8,532 nt of DNA, from NCBI GenBank assembly GCA_030040815.1, contig JASHSZ010000098.1, positions 1-8,532 of the forward strand, written 5' to 3'. The DNA is from Streptosporangiaceae bacterium. Its GTDB lineage: Bacteria; Actinomycetota; Actinomycetes; Streptosporangiales; Streptosporangiaceae. Below the pieces are notes generated by a model. That model had not been told where the DNA came from. It did not search any database and saw only the letters and a program-made list of their open reading frames with translations. Positions 1 through 6,183 of the stretch are shown here, piece after piece (the stretch's first letter is position 1; each line of letters starts with the position of its first letter). Made by a program: the position numbers and the translations under genes.

Positions 1-6
1 GTTCTG

Positions 7-333
7 TCATGCGCCCGGCGGCTGGTAGGCGATCCCCTTCGCCCGATCGGCAATCGCGAGAAGATCGCCGGCCTCGATCAGTTCATGCGTTTCAAAACGC
101 GTGAACGCGCCCGAACTGGTGGCGGCCAGGCTCAAGGCCGCCATGGTGTGTGAGTCAGGGACCACGAAGACGCCCGCACCGTCGTATTGCCCGAACATCC
201 AGTAGTACGACTCAAGGCTGCCTCCAACCGACTCCGCCAGTTCGTGTACCACTGCGGCCCGGTCGGAAGGCTTCGCGAGGAACCGTTTGATCGTCTCGCC
301 GGTAAGGCTGAACAGAACCAGGTACTTTGCCAC
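7..333 (-). CDS. GYD-domain protein (first of two)
   Basis: A 108-aa protein if it begins at the GTG at 333-331. The N-terminal strand (VAKYLVLFSLTGE), the central FGQYDGAGVFVVPD segment (the family's G-Y/F-D signature as QYD) and the short alpha/beta size match the GYD family, small ferredoxin-like-fold proteins of unknown biochemical role. No signal peptide, membrane segment or obvious catalytic motif is visible. The frame also opens at an ATG (348) and a GTG (360). I chose GTG 333 because family members usually begin two or three residues before the first beta strand, and because a GGGGG run lies 8 nt upstream of it; the longer starts add a hydrophobic GVVV stretch and have no ribosome-binding site. 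It reads toward the window edge and ends in TGA at 9-7. It is a diverged paralogue of the gene at 7615-7959. The family call is fairly sure; function is unknown. Confidence 0.8.
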   Translation of the reverse strand: MAKYLVLFSLTGETIKRFLAKPSDRAAVVHELAESVGGSLESYYWMFGQYDGAGVFVVPDSHTMAALSLAATSSGAFTRFETHELIEAGDLLAIADRAKGIAYQPPGA

Positions 334-361
334 CACCACCACCCCCATGTGCAAGGACACA

Positions 362-384
362 GGTCTAATTTGACCCTGCGGTCA
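362..384. promoter_or_regulatory. Overlapping operator-like dyads upstream of GYD gene
   Basis: Two overlapping inverted repeats share a half-site. One is a 14-bp near-palindrome, GGTCTAATTTGACC (362-375, one mismatched pair). The other is TGACC-N4-GGTCA (371-384, perfect 5-bp arms). The result is three alternating GGTC/GACC half-sites just upstream of the GYD start and downstream of a candidate -10 element, where a repressor would block transcription. The regulator is unknown; binding is inferred from symmetry only. Confidence 0.4.
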
Positions 385-412
385 GTATCGCGCTCAGCCT
401 CTTGCGCCTCAA
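384..412 (-). promoter_or_regulatory. Candidate promoter for the GYD gene
   Basis: On the minus strand TTGAGG (412-407) is followed after 17 nt by GATACT (389-384). Each hexamer matches 4 of 6 positions of the sigma-70-type consensus at ideal spacing. Transcription would start near 377, inside the dyad cluster at 362-384, about 45 nt before the chosen GTG. This is pattern matching by eye and could be chance. Confidence 0.3.
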
Positions 413-610
413 CGGCATTGCTGGCATGTCGCGCGCCCCGACACGCCCGGACGCGCATTGGTTGCCCACCAGCGACATGACGGGATGTTGGGCCGCGCGG
501 ACTCGGTCCGCCCCGGACTGCACCGCCGACCACCTGGTCGGGGGGCCGCTTTCAGCGGTCGCGGTCGTGAACGTAATAGCCTCGTGGCGTGCCGTCGAAA
601 ACGGCCTGTC

Positions 611-630
611 TTCCGGCAGCAGTGCCGGAA
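611..630. terminator. Perfect 8-bp hairpin, candidate terminator
   Basis: TTCCGGCA-GCAG-TGCCGGAA forms a perfect 8-bp stem with a 4-nt loop. It lies about 83 nt beyond the stop codon of the large minus-strand gene. No T-run follows on either strand, so if it terminates it would be the U-less hairpin type common in actinomycetes; it might instead only stabilise the 3' end. Confidence 0.4.
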
Positions 631-712
631 AGCGGCGGCCGGATCCGCACGGGCAGTGATCGTTGCGCCCGAGCTGGGTCTGCTTTCCGACTGCGCGCCT
701 CCGGTAAGGCGG

Positions 713-3700
713 TTATGAGTCCGTTGCGCCGTTCGCGTCGTCCATAACCAGGATTTGCTGCAGCCTGGGTACAACCTGGGAGAGGTCGGGGTGCTCTTCG
801 GCCAGCTGGTTGAGCTCGCGTGAGAAGTCCCGACGCTCGTAGGGTGCAGCGTGTGCCCTGCAGTCGGCGATGGCTGCGGCGGCCTCAGTCAGGTTGCCCG
901 CGACAAGGGCTTCCACGGCGAGCCGGAAGTGAGCGTTCGCGTCGTTGGCGGCGTAGCCGCTGTGCAGCCGTGCCATCGCGAGCCGGATGGTGATGGAACA
1001 GTCCTGCGGGTATTGGGCTGGCAGTCGGTCACGGTCGGCAAGCAGTTCGTATGCGGCGTCGAATCCGGCTGCCGCCGCGTAGGCAAGGAGGCCGCGGTGC
1101 AGCCGGAGTCCGCGGTCGCCCGGCTGGTCGTCCCCGATTCGGTCAAGAAAGGCTGCGGCGGCTGGCTGGAGTAGCTCACCGGCGTGAGTTGCGGCGAAGG
1201 CACGGGACTGAGCCCACGTAGGAGTGCAGATCCACTGGCGGAGCAGGCCAACGGTGTGCTCGGCAGCGGCCGGTTGCTGGTGAACCGCGTAGGCGGCATC
1301 GATGCCGCGTGCCCGAGCCTGGCGAAGCAGGGAGAGATGATCGGGCATCGGGTCGGCGGCAGGATTGGCGTCGATGAGATGCTCGATGGTGGCTTCGGAC
1401 TGGTCGGTGAGCAGGGTGGCGGCGTGGTTGCTCAGATAGGCCTTCGAGGCGGTCCAGTCCGGCGTGTTCACCCAGGCAATCAGCCCTGCGGCGAGCTTGT
1501 CGTTCGTCTCGGGGTGCAACAGCCAGACCGGCAAAGCCCCGCGTGTCTGGCGCCATGCCTGGTCAAAGCGCGACCGGTGCTCCTGGCGCAGGTTGCGGAG
1601 TAGAACGCGTGCCTGGCCCCGGCTGGTCAGGTCGTGCGCTTCGGCGCACGCTTGCGTGGCTGCAGCAAGGTCGAGCACCGCGTCAGACAGCCGGTTCTGA
1701 GTGAGGCACCAGCGTCCTCGAACCAGCAGGAGCCTGCCCAGACCGTTCGGGAGATGGGCGAAGTGACCGACGAGCTCATCGATGAGCTGCTCGGCGTCGG
1801 AAGCTTTCCCAGCCTCGGCTAGCCAGTTCACATGGTTGCCCAGCGACGCCGCCAGGCCTGGCAGGTAGGCGGCGGGACTGGCGGCGGCCAGCTCACGGCG
1901 CAGGGTGACGGCCTCCTCCGAGACCGCCAGCGCTTCGTCGCGCCGCCCGGCCCCCGCTAGCCGGATCGCGTGGTTGCTGAGCGACGCCGCCAGGCCGGGC
2001 AGGTAGGCTGCCCGGCTGTTGGCGGTCAGCTCGCGGCGCAGGGCGACGGCCTCCTCGGAAACCGCCAGCGCTTCGTCGCGCCGCCCGGCGCTCGCTAGCC
2101 GGTTCGCGTGGTTGCTGAGCGACGTCGCCAGGTCGGGCAGGTAGGCGGCCCGGCTGTTGGCGGTCAGCTCGCGGCGCAGGGTGACGGCCTCCTCGGAGAC
2201 CGCCAGCGCTTCGTCGCGCCGCTCGGCGCTCGCCAGCCGGTTCGCGTGGTTGCTGAGTGACGCCGCCAGGCCGGGCAGGTAGGCGGCCCGGCTGTTGGCG
2301 GCGAGCTCGCGGCGCAGGGCGACGGCCTCCTCGGAGACCGCCAGCGCTTCGTCGCGCCGCCCCGCGCCCGCCAGCGAGGCAGCGTGGTTGCTCAGGGACG
2401 CGGCCAGGTCGGGCAGGTAGGAGGCCCGGCTGTTGGCGGTCAGCTCGCGGCGCAGCGCGACGGCCTCCTCGGAGACCGCTAGGGCTTCGTCGCGCCGCCC
2501 GGTCCCCGCCAGCGAGGCGGCGTGGTTGCTCAGCGATGCCGCGAGGTCGGGCAGGTAGGCGGGGCTGGTGGTGGCTAGCTGGCGGCGCAGGGTGACGGCC
2601 TCCTCGAAGACCGGCAGCGCTTCATCCCACCGCCCGGTCCCCGCCAGCGAGGCAGCGTGGTTGCTCAGCGATGCAGCCAGGTCGGGCAGGTGGGCCGGGT
2701 TGGCCGCAGTCAGCTCCCGATGCCCAGCGACGGCCTCCTCGGAAACCACCAGCGCTTCGCCCCACTGCCCGACCCCCGCCAGCCGGGCGGCGAGATTGCT
2801 GAGCTGCCTGGCCAGGCCGCGTGCCGCGGTGGGATCGCTGGCGGCGCGTTGTCGCATGCCGTCAACAGCCAGGCTGGTGACGGCAATGGCGACTGGCCGC
2901 ACCCGGATTGGCAGGACCTCTGGGAGCCGGTCGGCGGCCTCGGCGGCGCCGTACACTGGCCGGGCGAAGTTCATCGCGCCGACGACAGCCGCCATGAGCC
3001 CCGGGTCGTCCACGGTGAGTGCGCGCTCAAGAAGATCTCCCAGACTCTGGTCCAGGCATGCTTGAAGCTGGCTGCAGACGACCTCGTCCATCACAGCGAT
3101 CCGGACCGCTACCGTCAGTGCCTGGGTAAGCTGCCGGTCCGATGCCGAAGCGATCGCGGCGGCGAGCAGATCGGGGTGCCGCCTCAGAACGTCGGCAGCG
3201 TGAACCTCGCCGAGCCGATCGGGTTCCAACGCGCCGAAGCCACCCTGACCGTCAGCCGCCGGGCGTGGGTAGAGCCGGGCAAGCCAGCAGGCGATCGCGA
3301 TCAGCCGCTGCTCCGGCTCGGCACCGAAGTGAGGGATAAGCCGCGCGATGGCCAGCGCCTCTTCTTCGCGGTCGGCGCCGAGCAGTGTGGCCAGCGCCAC
3401 CGCGGCCCTCCGGTCCTCTGGGTCCAGGCCGAGCTGCAGTCTTTGATCCCAACGGTCCCAGTATCTGGCCTCATGCCCGGCTAGCAGCTCGTGCACGAGG
3501 TCCTGCTCGCTGAGAGCATCCGGATCCACGTCCCCGCGCGCGCTTGCAAGCAGCGCGGCAACCAGCACGTACAGCGGCCGCTCGAAATGCGCCGCCCGTA
3601 GCTGCGGTCGGCGCTGCCGAGCGGCCACAGATTCGCCGCGCATGCCCAGGTCCGTCACGGCACGATCGAACAACTCCAGCCGGTCGACCTCGCTAGCCGG

Positions 3701-4975
3701 ATCTTCCAGAGCGGAAACCGTTGCTCGCCGCAGCACACTGGCCAGGTCCTCACCTTGCTGGTCATTGAACATCTGCAGCAGTTCGTCGCGCGATGCACGC
3801 CCGCGGACCAGCAGGATGATCCGCGCCGGCGGCCGCTGCGCGCGGGCGGTGAGCTCTTCGACCAGCTGACCCACGATGGCGGGCCGTGTCTCCGCATGGT
3901 CGATCGCGACTAGCAATCGGCCGGGCCATTCCGCCAGGTTGTGCAGTTCGGTCTGGCTGACCTCGGGGCGTAGGAACCCCGTGGTCCATCCGCGGGCCTC
4001 GGCTTCGACACATGCCTCCACGGCAAGCCGAGTCTTCCCGAACCCGGCTCCCCCGGTTACCAGCCACACCTCCGGACGGTACTGAGCGCGCTCCGTCTCG
4101 CACCATGCCGCAATGTCTCCCAGCAGCCGGTCGCGGCCAACGTATCCAACCGCGGCGTGCCGCGGCCGGAGCAGCGTCGCTGGTGATATCTCTTCGTTCG
4201 GCTCCAGCCTCGCTACCGGGCGCCGCAGCGGAAGACGTCCCCGGCTGCCTTCTCGCTTAGCGGCCTGTTCTCGCTCGGCCTCGATGGCCCTCATCCAGGC
4301 GGCTTGCCACCGCTGACTCGTCTGTGTGGTGACCGGGAGGATCGCGGTCAGCTCCTTCGCGGGCACGGCGAACCCGCCAAGATCCGCGTGCCGGCGCCGG
4401 GCGCTCTCCACAATCCCGCACACCAGGCCGGTCCGGGTGTTGAGCAGAGGCGAGCCGCTGAAACCAGGTAGCAGCCGACCCCTCTTCAGTTTGTAGATCT
4501 CGTGCCCGTTTTCCTGGACGCGCGACTCGAACTGGGTTGTCACCCCCGTCAGCGCCGGGCCGCGGCCGTGCTCGATCGCGTACCCGGCCAGGTACAGGAC
4601 ATCCGGATGCGCTCCGAGCGACGGCAGCTCGCCTGTCAGCTGAGCGCACGGGTAATCCCATGTGCACGTGCTGTCTGTCTGCAGGACAGCGAGATCGGGA
4701 AGCGGGTAGCCTGCCGGATCCGCCACCGCGTCCAGGCACGGCACCACCGCCTCCACGGTCGCGAGTGCGGTGTGGCCCTGCCATCGCACCTGCAGGCGCT
4801 GCGCGCCGTGTATCACATGCGCGCACGTGAGCACCAGGCCAAGGGCCGCGAAGAACCCGGTTCCGAGGAACCCCCCCGCCTCATCATCAATCCGCACCAC
4901 ACACTGCCGGAACAGATCGAACAGCGGGTTCGGCTCCTCGCCTGGCCGATCCTCAATGGCCGGCGAGCTTGTCAC
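713..4975 (-). CDS. Trypsin-like protease / STAND NTPase / TPR fusion protein (putative conflict-system effector-sensor)
   Basis: A 1420-aa multidomain protein, probably cytosolic, since no signal peptide or membrane helix is seen. Order: (1) trypsin-fold serine protease, about residues 15-215, with a plausible triad His53 (TCAHVI), Asp94 (PLPDLAVL) and Ser173 (GFSGSP, equivalent to GDSGGP); (2) charged linker 220-270; (3) STAND/NACHT-like NTPase with GYVGRD entry (277-282), Walker A GGAGFGKT (308-315), Walker B LLVAIDHAE (354-362, Asp359), sensor-like ARIILLVRGR (384-393) and a Pro-containing RPLYVLVAALL helix (466-476); (4) helical region to 724 with the LEPDRLGE motif (583-590) common in actinobacterial STAND proteins; (5) seven 45-46-residue TPR units (725-1044) plus a degenerate eighth; (6) a C-terminal helical module with two copies of W-x2-TPxW-x2-S (1168 and 1248). 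The start is the GTG at 4975-4973, with GGAG 7 nt upstream; the longer frame to 5134 only adds Arg-rich sequence antiparallel to nothing useful inside the upstream gene. It overlaps that gene by 23 bp, implying translational coupling. Known: trypsin-STAND-TPR proteins occur in NTP-dependent conflict systems, and protease plus STAND occurs in AVAST type 1. Inferred: NTP-gated proteolysis on sensing a trigger. Confidence 0.9.
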   Translation of the reverse strand: MTSSPAIEDRPGEEPNPLFDLFRQCVVRIDDEAGGFLGTGFFAALGLVLTCAHVIHGAQRLQVRWQGHTALATVEAVVPCLDAVADPAGYPLPDLAVLQTDSTCTWDYPCAQLTGELPSLGAHPDVLYLAGYAIEHGRGPALTGVTTQFESRVQENGHEIYKLKRGRLLPGFSGSPLLNTRTGLVCGIVESARRRHADLGGFAVPAKELTAILPVTTQTSQRWQAAWMRAIEAEREQAAKREGSRGRLPLRRPVARLEPNEEISPATLLRPRHAAVGYVGRDRLLGDIAAWCETERAQYRPEVWLVTGGAGFGKTRLAVEACVEAEARGWTTGFLRPEVSQTELHNLAEWPGRLLVAIDHAETRPAIVGQLVEELTARAQRPPARIILLVRGRASRDELLQMFNDQQGEDLASVLRRATVSALEDPASEVDRLELFDRAVTDLGMRGESVAARQRRPQLRAAHFERPLYVLVAALLASARGDVDPDALSEQDLVHELLAGHEARYWDRWDQRLQLGLDPEDRRAAVALATLLGADREEEALAIARLIPHFGAEPEQRLIAIACWLARLYPRPAADGQGGFGALEPDRLGEVHAADVLRRHPDLLAAAIASASDRQLTQALTVAVRIAVMDEVVCSQLQACLDQSLGDLLERALTVDDPGLMAAVVGAMNFARPVYGAAEAADRLPEVLPIRVRPVAIAVTSLAVDGMRQRAASDPTAARGLARQLSNLAARLAGVGQWGEALVVSEEAVAGHRELTAANPAHLPDLAASLSNHAASLAGTGRWDEALPVFEEAVTLRRQLATTSPAYLPDLAASLSNHAASLAGTGRRDEALAVSEEAVALRRELTANSRASYLPDLAASLSNHAASLAGAGRRDEALAVSEEAVALRRELAANSRAAYLPGLAASLSNHANRLASAERRDEALAVSEEAVTLRRELTANSRAAYLPDLATSLSNHANRLASAGRRDEALAVSEEAVALRRELTANSRAAYLPGLAASLSNHAIRLAGAGRRDEALAVSEEAVTLRRELAAASPAAYLPGLAASLGNHVNWLAEAGKASDAEQLIDELVGHFAHLPNGLGRLLLVRGRWCLTQNRLSDAVLDLAAATQACAEAHDLTSRGQARVLLRNLRQEHRSRFDQAWRQTRGALPVWLLHPETNDKLAAGLIAWVNTPDWTASKAYLSNHAATLLTDQSEATIEHLIDANPAADPMPDHLSLLRQARARGIDAAYAVHQQPAAAEHTVGLLRQWICTPTWAQSRAFAATHAGELLQPAAAAFLDRIGDDQPGDRGLRLHRGLLAYAAAAGFDAAYELLADRDRLPAQYPQDCSITIRLAMARLHSGYAANDANAHFRLAVEALVAGNLTEAAAAIADCRAHAAPYERRDFSRELNQLAEEHPDLSQVVPRLQQILVMDDANGATDS
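1844..2803 (-). repeat. Tandem array of seven TPR-coding units (135/138 bp)
   Basis: Inside the large gene, units run, in coding order, 2803-2669 and 2668-2534 (135 bp each), then 2533-2396, 2395-2258, 2257-2120, 2119-1982 and 1981-1844 (138 bp each). Each starts at a Leu-Ser-Asn codon triplet and contains a GRRDEALAVSEEAV core. The five 138-bp units are nearly identical in DNA, with long exact stretches in common, and differ mainly at a few helix-A positions (ASLAG, NRLAS, IRLAG) and linker positions. The two membrane-distal, N-terminal-side 135-bp units are more diverged, as is the degenerate eighth after 1844. The periodicity fits a TPR_12/kinesin-light-chain-like repeat with a longer linker. 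Confidence 0.93.
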
Positions 4976-5288
4976 CGGCCCACTCCAGGGTGACCTTCGG
5001 CGATACGCTCGCCGTCGCTTCGACGAGCATCCCGGTGAGCTTGCAGTTGCTGACCGCCAGCTCAGTCCCCAGCTCGACCGCCGTCCTAGGCGGATGCACC
5101 TTCTCCCGCCCCGAGCGGATCTCCAGAGCGACACCCTGAAGTGTCCCCGGCAGCGGCTGGAAGTCGAGGATGTCTATCCGGCCGATCTTCTGAGCCGCAG
5201 TCGGTGCCCCGTCCTCATCCAGGCCGACGGCCGGTACCAGCGCGACCGTCTCGTTTGGCGGCATGACTTCGACAACCTTATCGGCCAT
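4953..5288 (-). CDS. Trypsin-co-occurring domain 1 (Trypco1, CU044_2847-type) protein
   Basis: A 111-aa protein starting at ATG 5288-5286, preceded by a strong GGGGAGGG ribosome-binding sequence about 4 nt upstream. The frame extends upstream to 5357, but those 23 residues are Arg/Gly-rich and lie before the ribosome-binding site, so they are not used. The C-terminal half carries the family's hallmark: a VELGTEL strand, then Ala-Val-x-x-x-Lys-Leu-Thr-x-x-Leu-Val, then a closing KVTLEW strand. Known: this small beta-rich domain is named for its repeated genomic association with trypsin-like proteases, often fused to STAND NTPases. Here it sits immediately upstream of such a gene, overlapping it by 23 bp in a different frame, so the two are almost certainly one operon. 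Its biochemical role is not established; regulator, adaptor or cognate substrate of the protease are inferences. No catalytic residues, signal peptide or membrane segment were seen. Confidence 0.85.
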   Translation of the reverse strand: MADKVVEVMPPNETVALVPAVGLDEDGAPTAAQKIGRIDILDFQPLPGTLQGVALEIRSGREKVHPPRTAVELGTELAVSNCKLTGMLVEATASVSPKVTLEWAGDKLAGH

Positions 5289-5371
5289 CAACCCTCCCCT
5301 GCCGCGCCCAAGCGGCTGATGGCGCCGACGCGAGCAGACAGGCAGACGCACGAGCAAAAAAGGGACTTCGC

Positions 5372-5402
5372 TATGATCATACGGCTGGGCGCTATTTGTC
5401 AG
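5372..5402 (-). promoter_or_regulatory. Candidate promoter of the Trypco1/protease operon
   Basis: On the minus strand CTGACA (5402-5397, 5 of 6 to the -35 consensus) precedes the perfect 10-bp palindrome TATGATCATA (5381-5372). This offers TATGAT after 15 nt or GATCAT after 18 nt as the -10. Transcription would begin near 5366, giving a leader of roughly 75-80 nt that includes a run of six U (5361-5356). This is an AT-rich island in otherwise GC-rich DNA, which supports it, but the spacing is imperfect. Confidence 0.35.
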
Positions 5403-5520
5403 GTGAAGACCGAATGCAGGAAGACGCCCCGGCGCTTTCGCGGATCCGAAGTGTTGTCAGCAAGCCAGTAATAGTCCCGACGTCGAGGCGAGCGGCTAGA
5501 CATCACTGGTGCTAAGAGCC

Positions 5521-5685
5521 CGTCTGCGGAGATCGAGGCCCGACCCGGCCGTGATTGACCACAGCGCCGCTTAGGCGGCCCTGGCCGGGTTCGCCAAGGC
5601 GCTGTCCAGGCAGGTCGGGCCGCGCGGGATCCGGGTCAACACGGTGAGCCCCGGCCCGGCGGCAACCGACTTGTGGCTGGGCAGC
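5521..5685 (+). pseudogene. Decayed C-terminal fragment of a short-chain dehydrogenase/reductase (SDR)
   Basis: Reading the frame of 5581 gives ALAGFAKALSRQ, then VGPRGIRVNTVSPGPAATDL, then WLG. This is the classic post-active-site segment of SDR oxidoreductases (GPRGIRVN...SPGP.TDLW). The preceding residues read PDPAVIDHSAA-stop-AAL. Family members have [Y]-S-A-A-[K]-A-A-L there, so the catalytic Tyr is His (CAC at 5560-5562) and the catalytic Lys is a stop (TAG at 5572-5574), each explicable by one substitution. The Rossmann N-terminus with the TGxxxGIG motif is absent upstream, and homology stops after about 5685. The remnant stays in frame, without a stop, with the OB-fold gene downstream, which makes a false N-terminal extension of that gene (from GTG 5644) possible. 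SDR identity is confident; the original substrate is unknown. Confidence 0.8.
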
Positions 5686-5714
5686 GACAGGGTGCGACGA
5701 CGGCGGCAACAGGT

Positions 5715-5732
5715 CAATGACACCGGTCATTG
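5715..5732. promoter_or_regulatory. Operator-like dyad CAATGAC-N4-GTCATTG
   Basis: Perfect 7-bp inverted arms flank ACCG. The dyad lies 56 bp before the OB-fold start codon and covers the candidate -35 element. Size and symmetry resemble operators of TetR-type (or GntR/FadR-type) repressors that control CoA-ester catabolic genes. No regulator gene is in the window, so the cognate protein is unknown. Confidence 0.55.
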
Positions 5733-5746
5733 CGTCAACGTACAGT
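5717..5746 (+). promoter_or_regulatory. Candidate promoter of the OB-fold/thiolase operon
   Basis: ATGACA (5717-5722, 5 of 6 to the -35 consensus), an 18-nt spacer and TACAGT (5741-5746, fits TAnnnT). Transcription would start near 5753, leaving a leader of about 35 nt before the ATG at 5788. Overlap of the -35 with the dyad suggests repression. Confidence 0.4.
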
Positions 5747-5787
5747 CGCATGTCAGACGTGTGAAGCGTTTGATTGCGAGGTACCGG

Positions 5788-6183
5788 ATGGCTCGGCAGG
5801 TCCCGTACGTCGGCTACCTCAGCCTGGGCGATGACCCTCATCTGGTCGCCAACGAGTGCTGCACGTGCGGCGCGTTGTTCTTCGACCGGCGCAATGCCTG
5901 CGCGAGTTGCAGCGGACGGGACTTTGCCCCCAGGCGGCTAGCCAACGACGGGGTGCTGCGGGCTTTCACCATCGTGCACCGCGCCAGTCCGGGCGTGGCG
6001 GTCCCTTATGTCTCGGGCATTGTCGACGTGGATGGCGGCGGAGTGGTGAAGGCCAACATCGTCGGTGTCGACCCCGAGCCCGGCAGCCTGACGCCGGGTA
6101 TGAGACTGAAGCTCACCACGTTCGCGGTTGCGACAGATGCCGAAGGCACCGAGGCGGTCGCCTTCGGCTATGAGCCAGCCTGA
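5788..6183 (+). CDS. Zinc-ribbon/OB-fold protein (DUF35 type), thiolase partner
   Basis: A 131-aa protein. The N-terminal rubredoxin-like zinc ribbon has two CxxC pairs, Cys24/Cys27 and Cys38/Cys41 (with an extra Cys25). From about residue 52 an OB-fold domain follows (GVLRAFTIVHRASPG, PYVSGIVDVDGGG, TPGMRLKL). This is the usual size and layout of DUF35 acyl-CoA-associated proteins, which commonly form complexes with SCP-x/thiolase-like enzymes or MaoC-like hydratases and supply the acyl-CoA-binding OB domain. I chose ATG 5788 because GAGG lies 6 nt upstream and the frame before it (from GTG 5644) is SDR remnant. The thiolase gene follows on the same strand after 199 bp, so the two may be co-transcribed and form a complex. 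The substrate, for example steroid side chain, fatty acid or aromatic CoA ester, cannot be told from the sequence. Confidence 0.88.
   Translation: MARQVPYVGYLSLGDDPHLVANECCTCGALFFDRRNACASCSGRDFAPRRLANDGVLRAFTIVHRASPGVAVPYVSGIVDVDGGGVVKANIVGVDPEPGSLTPGMRLKLTTFAVATDAEGTEAVAFGYEPA

Larger units (their letters stand above)
361..712. other. Gene-poor intergenic stretch
   Basis: About 350 bp between the end of the protease-NTPase gene and the start of the GYD gene. Open frames here give Arg/Pro/Ala-rich translations with no recognisable fold and are judged spurious. It holds the hairpin at 611-630, a small CCGCT-TTC-AGCGG hairpin at 546-558, and the promoter and dyad elements at 362-412. A minus-strand frame ending at 552 encodes a short Gly-Tyr-Tyr-Val-His-Asp-containing tail that could be a gene remnant, but I cannot assign it. 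Confidence 0.5.
5289..5787. other. Divergent intergenic region
   Basis: About 500 bp separate the minus-strand Trypco1/protease operon from the plus-strand OB-fold/thiolase operon. It contains the candidate minus-strand promoter (5372-5402), a short-chain dehydrogenase remnant (5521-5685), an operator-like dyad (5715-5732) with an overlapping plus-strand promoter, and the ribosome-binding site of the OB-fold gene. Nothing recognisable was found between 5403 and 5520. Confidence 0.6.

Noticed and set aside
402..774. Open frames on both strands between the GYD gene and the large gene
   Set aside because: Basic, low-complexity translations without recognisable domains or ribosome-binding sites; they overlap each other on both strands.
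1844..2803. CRISPR-like or intergenic repeat array
   Set aside because: The 135/138-bp periodicity is in codon register, there are no unique spacers, and the translation is a clean TPR array.
2257..3484. Plus-strand open frames across the TPR and ATPase region (2257-2595, 2568-3065, 2657-3484)
   Set aside because: They mirror the repeat periodicity of the opposite-strand gene, with Arg/Pro/Gly-rich low-complexity products and no ribosome-binding sites.
4976..5134. N-terminal extension of the large protein to the GTG at 5134
   Set aside because: The extra 53 residues are Arg/Ser-rich, lie wholly within the upstream Trypco1 gene in another frame, and lack a ribosome-binding site; GTG 4975 has GGAG at proper spacing.
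5644..5787. Longer OB-fold protein starting at GTG 5644
   Set aside because: The first residues (SPGPAATDLWLG) belong to the SDR remnant; the zinc-ribbon/OB family begins near ATG 5788, which has GAGG 6 nt upstream.
5512..5841. 109-aa minus-strand open frame over the SDR remnant
   Set aside because: The plus strand carries unmistakable SDR sequence here; the antisense product has no recognisable features and overlaps the OB-fold start.
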